DNA of 9,371 nucleotides from contig JAEYUE010000249.1 in NCBI GenBank assembly GCA_023433655.1, forward strand, positions 1-9,371, written 5' to 3'. Below the pieces are notes generated by a model, which saw nothing but the letters and a program-made list of their open reading frames with translations, was not told where the DNA came from and did no database searches. Positions 6,172 to 9,371 of the stretch are shown here, piece after piece. The stretch is from Pseudomonadota bacterium (GTDB taxonomy: Bacteria; Pseudomonadota; Alphaproteobacteria; Caulobacterales; Caulobacteraceae). How positions within the stretch are numbered: position 1 is the first letter of the stretch; each line of letters opens with the position of its first letter. A program made the translations under genes and the position numbers.

Positions 6172-6875
6172 GCGTCGAGCGCGCACGACGCCTGTTGTGG
6201 CGGCCGCGGTGCTGGGTAGAGGCCATGGCCGACGGCCGGTATGCGGTGCGCATCGGCCCCGACCGCCGATCGCGGGTTCAGCTCTTCCTGGGCGAGGACG
6301 AGTTCCGCGCCCTGATCGAGGAGCCCGGCCTCGCCGTGCGGACGGGCGGCGGCTGGAAGGCCCGCAGATCGGGCGCTCCCCGGCCGGAAGGACCCCCGCC
6401 GGGCCGGCCCGGCCTCGTCGAGGGACGGCGCGACCTGATTGACCGCGACGGCCGGATGCGCAGCCACGCCGCCAATCTGACCGGCTCGGCCGTCGCCTGG
6501 CTGGCGGGGAGACGCGATCCGACCGGCGCGCCATGGATCGCGCCGCGGGAGCGGGCCGCCGCCGAGCGCCTTGAGCGCGACGCCGAAATCGCCCTCGCGG
6601 GGCCGTCCCTGACCCTGCGCTGGGACGCCCTGCCCCGCTCGGGCGGGGGCTCGGCCTCGCGTTTCGAACCGGGCGACCGGGCCATGGCTGCCAGCCGGCG
6701 TGTGGAGGCGGCCCTGGCCGCCTGCGGCCCCGCGCGCGCCCTCGTCGAGCACGTCTGCATCCGCGCCAGCAGCCTGCAGGCGGCCGAGCAGGCCCTCGGC
6801 CTCCGCCGCCGCGGCGGCAAGGCGCTGCTCAAGCAAGGGCTGCAGGCGCTTGCCGCCCACTATCGCATCGGCTGA
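6168..6875 (+). CDS. DUF6456-type protein, coupled to the DnaA-like gene
   Basis: The 235-residue product begins with a basic segment (1-36), a short region containing QLFLGEDEFRALI, and a Pro/Gly/Arg-rich linker (about 60-90). From about residue 102 it shows the pattern I associate with DUF6456: AVAWLAGRRDPTGAPWIAPRERAAAERLERD, then RWDALP, then RRVEAALAACGP, VEHVCI and a helical end (GKALLKQGLQALAAHY). No function is established for this family as far as I know; no catalytic motif, signal peptide or membrane helix is seen. The helical C-terminus resembles helix bundles of small DNA-binding or sigma-like proteins, which is only suggestive. It starts inside the stop codon of the DnaA-like gene, so the two are probably made in step and may act together. 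A start further upstream in the same frame would overlap that gene heavily and is rejected. The domain name is from memory of the pattern. Confidence 0.8.
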   Translation: MSVERARRLLWRPRCWVEAMADGRYAVRIGPDRRSRVQLFLGEDEFRALIEEPGLAVRTGGGWKARRSGAPRPEGPPPGRPGLVEGRRDLIDRDGRMRSHAANLTGSAVAWLAGRRDPTGAPWIAPRERAAAERLERDAEIALAGPSLTLRWDALPRSGGGSASRFEPGDRAMAASRRVEAALAACGPARALVEHVCIRASSLQAAEQALGLRRRGGKALLKQGLQALAAHYRIG

Positions 6876-6894
6876 ACGACGGACCACCGGGCTA

Positions 6895-6923
6895 CCACAC
6901 GTTACAGGCTCGTAACTTTGTGG
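6895..6923. repeat. Imperfect inverted repeat upstream of the exported-protein gene
   Basis: CCACA (6895-6899) and GTTAC (6901-6905) pair with GTAAC (6912-6916) and TGTGG (6919-6923) around AGGCTC, giving ten base pairs with a small internal loop. It sits 20 bases after the DUF6456-type gene and 73 bases before the proposed start at 6996. No T-run follows, so an operator or a weak transcript-end hairpin is more likely than a standard terminator. Confidence 0.5.
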
Positions 6924-6928
6924 GGCCC

Positions 6929-6950
6929 GGGTTCGGCCCTAGGGTTCGGC
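6929..6950 (+). repeat. Direct repeat GGGTTCGGC, two copies
   Basis: GGGTTCGGC occurs at 6929-6937 and 6942-6950, a 13-base period, in the gap between the inverted repeat and the exported-protein gene. The copies may be a tandem protein-binding site or chance in GC-rich DNA. Confidence 0.35.
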
Positions 6951-6995
6951 GTGGGTAGAGCCGCGAAGCGGCCGCCCGGGAATGGGGTTTCCGAG

Positions 6996-7526
6996 TTGAA
7001 GTCAGTCGCCGTTCCGGTTCTCGCCGTGGTCATCGCCACAGCTGCGTCCGCGCCCGCCCCTGCCGCAGCGAACGAACTGTTCACCGGCCTGGTGGTGGCG
7101 CGCGTCTGCCTGCCCTACGCCAGCCGAGCGAAGACGTTCGAAGGGGCGATCCGGGCCGCGCGCGAAATGGAGTTCCGCCGCCCGGCCGGCGACCGGACAC
7201 CGCTGGAGGAATGGGCCTCGGAAGTCGAGATGGTCTCGAAGGACGGCCGCTGGCGACTGCGCCTCGAGGAGGGCACTGTCGAGGACGACGGGACCGAGGT
7301 TTACGCCGTCAGCTGCGGCATCTCCTCAAATCTCGCCAGCGGTCGCGAACTCGGCCAGGTGGCCCGCCTCGTCGTCGGGCGCAACGAGAACTGGAGCCAG
7401 AGCCCCTCAACGCCATGGCGCTGGGAGCGACGCATGGCGCGGCCCGATGAAGTCGCCCTGCGCCTCGACGTAACCGAAAGCCCGGGCGAGCGGCCGGTGC
7501 TGACGGCGCGCGGCCTCTACTACTGA
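6996..7526 (+). CDS. Small predicted exported protein of unknown function
   Basis: I do not recognise a family. With the TTG at 6996 as start, the 176-residue product opens with MKSVAVPVLAVVIATAASAP, a textbook Sec signal peptide with likely cleavage after the A-P-A-A-A stretch near residue 25, so the mature protein would be periplasmic. It holds two cysteines, Cys38 (VARVCLPYA) and Cys107 (YAVSCGISSN), which could form a disulfide. The mature part mixes helices and beta strands with a WRLRLEEG segment and ends in LTARGLYY. There is no lipobox, catalytic motif or repeat. The start is uncertain: there is no ATG, GTG 6951 and TTG 6918 are longer options in frame, and the GGGG at about 6984 gives only weak ribosome binding support for 6996. 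The gene follows the DUF6456-type gene by 120 bases and converges with sufE, overlapping it by 7 bases. Confidence 0.7.
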   Translation: MKSVAVPVLAVVIATAASAPAPAAANELFTGLVVARVCLPYASRAKTFEGAIRAAREMEFRRPAGDRTPLEEWASEVEMVSKDGRWRLRLEEGTVEDDGTEVYAVSCGISSNLASGRELGQVARLVVGRNENWSQSPSTPWRWERRMARPDEVALRLDVTESPGERPVLTARGLYY

Positions 7527-7963
7527 CCCGCAGCGGTCACAGCCGCCTCGCGAATCCGGCCGACCATGGCGTTAAGGCCGTTGGCGCGCTGGCGGGTCAG
7601 CGCCGACGGCAGGCCGAGCCGGTCCAGCGCGGCGCGGGCGTCGAAGGCGAGTATCTCCTCAGGCGTGCGACCGGAGTAGAGGCGAAGCAGCAGGGCGATA
7701 TTGCCCTTGGACAGGGCGCTGTCGCTGTCGGCCTGAAAGTGCAGCCGACCATCTTCGCACCGGACAGCCAGCCACACCTGGGCTGCGCAGCCCGGCACCT
7801 TGTTGGCCTCGCTCCGGGTCGCGTCCGGCAGGGGCTCGAGTTCCTTGCCGAGTTCGATCACGTATTCGATCCGGCCTTCCCAGTCGCCCAGCAGGTCGAA
7901 CTCTTCCGCCAGTTCGGCGAAGGCGGCGTCGATGGAGGATGCGGGCGATGCGTCGGAGGTCAT
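7520..7963 (-). CDS. sufE: SufE-family cysteine desulfurase-associated sulfur acceptor
   Basis: SufE takes persulfide sulfur from the cysteine desulfurase SufS and passes it to the SufBCD scaffold for iron-sulfur cluster assembly in the cytosol. The 147-residue product is of normal family length and shows DWEGRIEYVIELGKELEPLP, then EANKVPGCAAQVWLAV with the sulfur-accepting Cys59, DSALSKGNIALLLRLYSGRTPEEI, and LGLPSALTRQRANGLNAMV, all hallmarks of SufE. The ATG at 7963 is chosen because the family begins about here; upstream in-frame sequence to 8152 is low-complexity and unlike SufE. No good ribosome binding site is visible. No other suf genes are in the window, so it is a stand-alone copy. 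It converges with, and overlaps by 7 bases, the exported-protein gene. CsdE is a related alternative name. Confidence 0.93.
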   Translation of the reverse strand: MTSDASPASSIDAAFAELAEEFDLLGDWEGRIEYVIELGKELEPLPDATRSEANKVPGCAAQVWLAVRCEDGRLHFQADSDSALSKGNIALLLRLYSGRTPEEILAFDARAALDRLGLPSALTRQRANGLNAMVGRIREAAVTAAGQ

Positions 7964-7988
7964 CGGGGCCAGATAGGCCCGTCGGGCG

Positions 7989-8078
7989 TTAACGACAACC
8001 ACGCCAACCTTCCCCGGAATTCGGCTCTCCGCCACGACTCCGCACTCCCCTCTGGCGGGTGTGCGCTTTGGACGACTC
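7989..8078. promoter_or_regulatory. Divergent control region sufE/divJ-like: TTAA half-site and two GANTC sites
   Basis: The gap between sufE (minus) and the kinase gene (plus) carries GTTAAC at 7988-7993 and GACTC at 8036-8040 and 8074-8078. These match a CtrA half-site and two CcrM methylation sites. A single TTAA and two GANTC in about 90 bases is suggestive but less striking than upstream of ctrA. No clear -35/-10 pair was identified. Confidence 0.4.
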
Positions 8079-8142
8079 GCCCGCACGGCTAGGCTCGGCG
8101 CGGGCCTTCCGCCCGCCAGCCCCTGAACCCACCTCGTCGCGC

Positions 8143-9371
8143 TTGATCCCACCCGCCACCATCGCCGCCAACGAGACGCCGGCCGAACGCCGGTCCGATG
8201 GTGATCGCCCCGCCGTGGCCGCCTGGCATGCCGGCTGGGCCGTAGCGGCGGCCCTGCTGGCTCTGGGCGGGCGCTGGCTGAACGTGGTCGAGACGCCCGT
8301 CTTCTATGGCGCGCTCGCCATGGTCGTGCCCGGCGTGACCGGCCTCGGCCTGCTGCACAGGGACGGCGGGCGGGAGCGGATGGTCCTGCTGGGCCTGTGG
8401 GGCCTCGCCGCCGCGGTTACAGCGGCGCTGTCGGGCGGCCTGACCGGCCCTCTGGCCGGGTTCGTCTTCATGCCGGTGGCGGCGGGGATGGCCCTCGGTG
8501 GCGTGCGGCCGGTTCAGGCGGGCGCGCTCGGCGTCGGCCTCGCCGCCGCCGCCGGCCTGCTCTCCGCCTCGCTGACAGGCGCGGGGCCTCATCTTCCCGC
8601 CCTCGCGGCGATCTCGGCGGTAATGACCGCCGGCGCGGCCGCCCTGGCGGTCCGCCTGTCGTGGAGGCAGAACGAGCGCCGGCTGGCGGCCGCGGAGATC
8701 GAGGCCGGAAAGGTCGCGCGGTTGCTGGCCGCCCAGCCGGGTCTGACCCTGGTGCTCGAACGCTCCGGCCGTGTGCTGGCGGCCTACGGGGCCCCGCCAC
8801 CGGCCCTGCCCGTCGATCCGCTGTTCGAAAACGGTCTGGTGGCGGCGGTCCATGCGCCCGATCGACCGCGCCTTCTGGCCGCGCTCGACAGGGCGATGCA
8901 GGGCCACGACGCGACCGCGACCTTCGCCCCTCGTCTCGCCCTGGACCGGCGGGTGCGGCTGATCCTGCGGCGCCTGGACGTCGCGGACCCGGCGGAATCC
9001 CGCCTGATCGCCCAGGCGTTTGACGCCACCGCGCAGTATGCCCGCGAACTGGAACTGGAGTCGGCCCGCGTCGAGGCCGAGGCCCGAGAAGCCGGCAAAA
9101 GCCGCTTCCTCGCCAACATGAGCCACGAGTTGAGGACGCCGCTGAACGCGGTCCTCGGCTTCTCGGACATCATGCGCCAGCGTCTGTTCGGCCCGATGCC
9201 CGAACGTTACGCGACCTATGTCGACAACATCCACGAGGCGGGCGGCCACCTGCTGGAGCTGATCAACGACGTCCTCGACGTCTCGAAGATCGAGGCCGAG
9301 CGCTACGTCCTGACGCTGGAACGCTTCGATGCGCGCGAACTGGTCTCCGCCGCCGTCGCCCTGGTCCGGGT
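8143..9371 (+). CDS. divJ: DivJ-like membrane sensor histidine kinase (cut by the right edge)
   Basis: In Caulobacter DivJ is a stalked-pole kinase that phosphorylates DivK and PleD, and through DivK affects CtrA activity. The frame is open to position 9371. The N-terminal half has about six hydrophobic helices (roughly residues 31-44, 52-70, 79-97, 102-120, 125-143, 150-170), then a PAS-like stretch (about 195-290), a charged coiled coil (about 297-318), and a dimerisation domain with the phospho-accepting His328 in NMSHELRTPLNAVLGFSDIM, followed by FGPMPERYATYVDNIHEAGG and LLELINDVLDVSKIEAERY. The His position is close to that of Caulobacter DivJ (His338). The ATPase domain lies outside the window. 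PleC and other alphaproteobacterial kinases share the His-box region, so the DivJ name rests on the multi-helix N-terminus without a large periplasmic domain. The start is uncertain: TTG 8143 or GTG 8215; no in-frame ATG precedes the first helices. Confidence 0.7.
   Translation, partial: MIPPATIAANETPAERRSDGDRPAVAAWHAGWAVAAALLALGGRWLNVVETPVFYGALAMVVPGVTGLGLLHRDGGRERMVLLGLWGLAAAVTAALSGGLTGPLAGFVFMPVAAGMALGGVRPVQAGALGVGLAAAAGLLSASLTGAGPHLPALAAISAVMTAGAAALAVRLSWRQNERRLAAAEIEAGKVARLLAAQPGLTLVLERSGRVLAAYGAPPPALPVDPLFENGLVAAVHAPDRPRLLAALDRAMQGHDATATFAPRLALDRRVRLILRRLDVADPAESRLIAQAFDATAQYARELELESARVEAEAREAGKSRFLANMSHELRTPLNAVLGFSDIMRQRLFGPMPERYATYVDNIHEAGGHLLELINDVLDVSKIEAERYVLTLERFDARELVSAAVALVR

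Noticed and set aside
5710..6887. Minus-strand open frames opposite the DnaA-like and DUF6456-type genes
   Set aside because: Arg/Pro/Gly-rich shadow frames; the plus-strand genes have recognisable patterns and a typical ATGA overlap.
8089..9249. 386-codon open frame on the minus strand opposite the histidine kinase
   Set aside because: It is antisense to the membrane helices and the SHELRTP box, and is rich in Gly, Arg and Gln without any domain pattern.
1..9371. CRISPR arrays, tRNA or rRNA genes, insertion sequences
   Set aside because: No regularly spaced repeats, no tRNA cloverleaf or rRNA signature, and no transposase or terminal inverted repeats were found by eye on either strand.

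Overview
The window is high-GC alphaproteobacterial DNA, most likely from the Caulobacterales (Brevundimonas or a close relative). The strongest reason is a near-complete textbook CtrA master cell-cycle regulator. It is 233 residues long, with Asp51 and an Ala-Ala-Ala C-terminus, and its promoter region carries clustered GANTC (CcrM methylation) sites and TTAA-type CtrA boxes. A DivJ-like polar histidine kinase, a RhlE-type DEAD-box helicase and malate synthase G fit the same group. The organism name is an inference; the gene families are read directly.

Layout. (1) Positions 1-716 hold the remains of a type I secretion locus: a membrane segment of a PrtD/RsaD-like ABC exporter is joined out of frame, near position 130, to the C-terminal part of its HlyD-family adaptor. 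(2) 911-3013 is glcB, malate synthase G. (3) 3014-3258 is a hairpin-rich intergenic stretch before rhlE (3259-4749), an RNA helicase with an Arg/Gly-rich tail. (4) A 12-bp perfect-stem terminator (4772-4799) separates rhlE from the convergent ctrA (4824-5525, minus strand). (5) 5526-5817 is a divergent control region. (6) 5818-6875 is a two-gene operon with a 4-bp stop/start overlap: a 117-residue protein resembling the DnaA C-terminal DNA-binding domain, and a DUF6456-type protein. (7) 6996-7526 is a small predicted exported protein of unknown function. (8) 7520-7963 (minus) is sufE. (9) From about 8143 to the right edge is a DivJ-like membrane histidine kinase, cut by the window end.

How it fits together. 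The right half (4.8-9.4 kb) is cell-cycle themed. CtrA is the output regulator and DivJ (through DivK) is an upstream input in Caulobacter. The divergent operon adds an uncharacterised DnaA-like DNA-binding protein that may share the CcrM/CtrA-controlled region with ctrA. That pair is the best candidate here for an undescribed regulatory module. GANTC sites also occur in pairs upstream of the divJ-like gene. The left half is housekeeping metabolism (glyoxylate use) and RNA remodelling, plus one decayed or mis-assembled secretion locus.

All intergenic stretches are shorter than 300 bases. The 717-910 gap shows only a 10-bp palindrome (832-841), a T5 run (744-748) and the glcB ribosome binding site; no convincing promoter or terminator was seen there.
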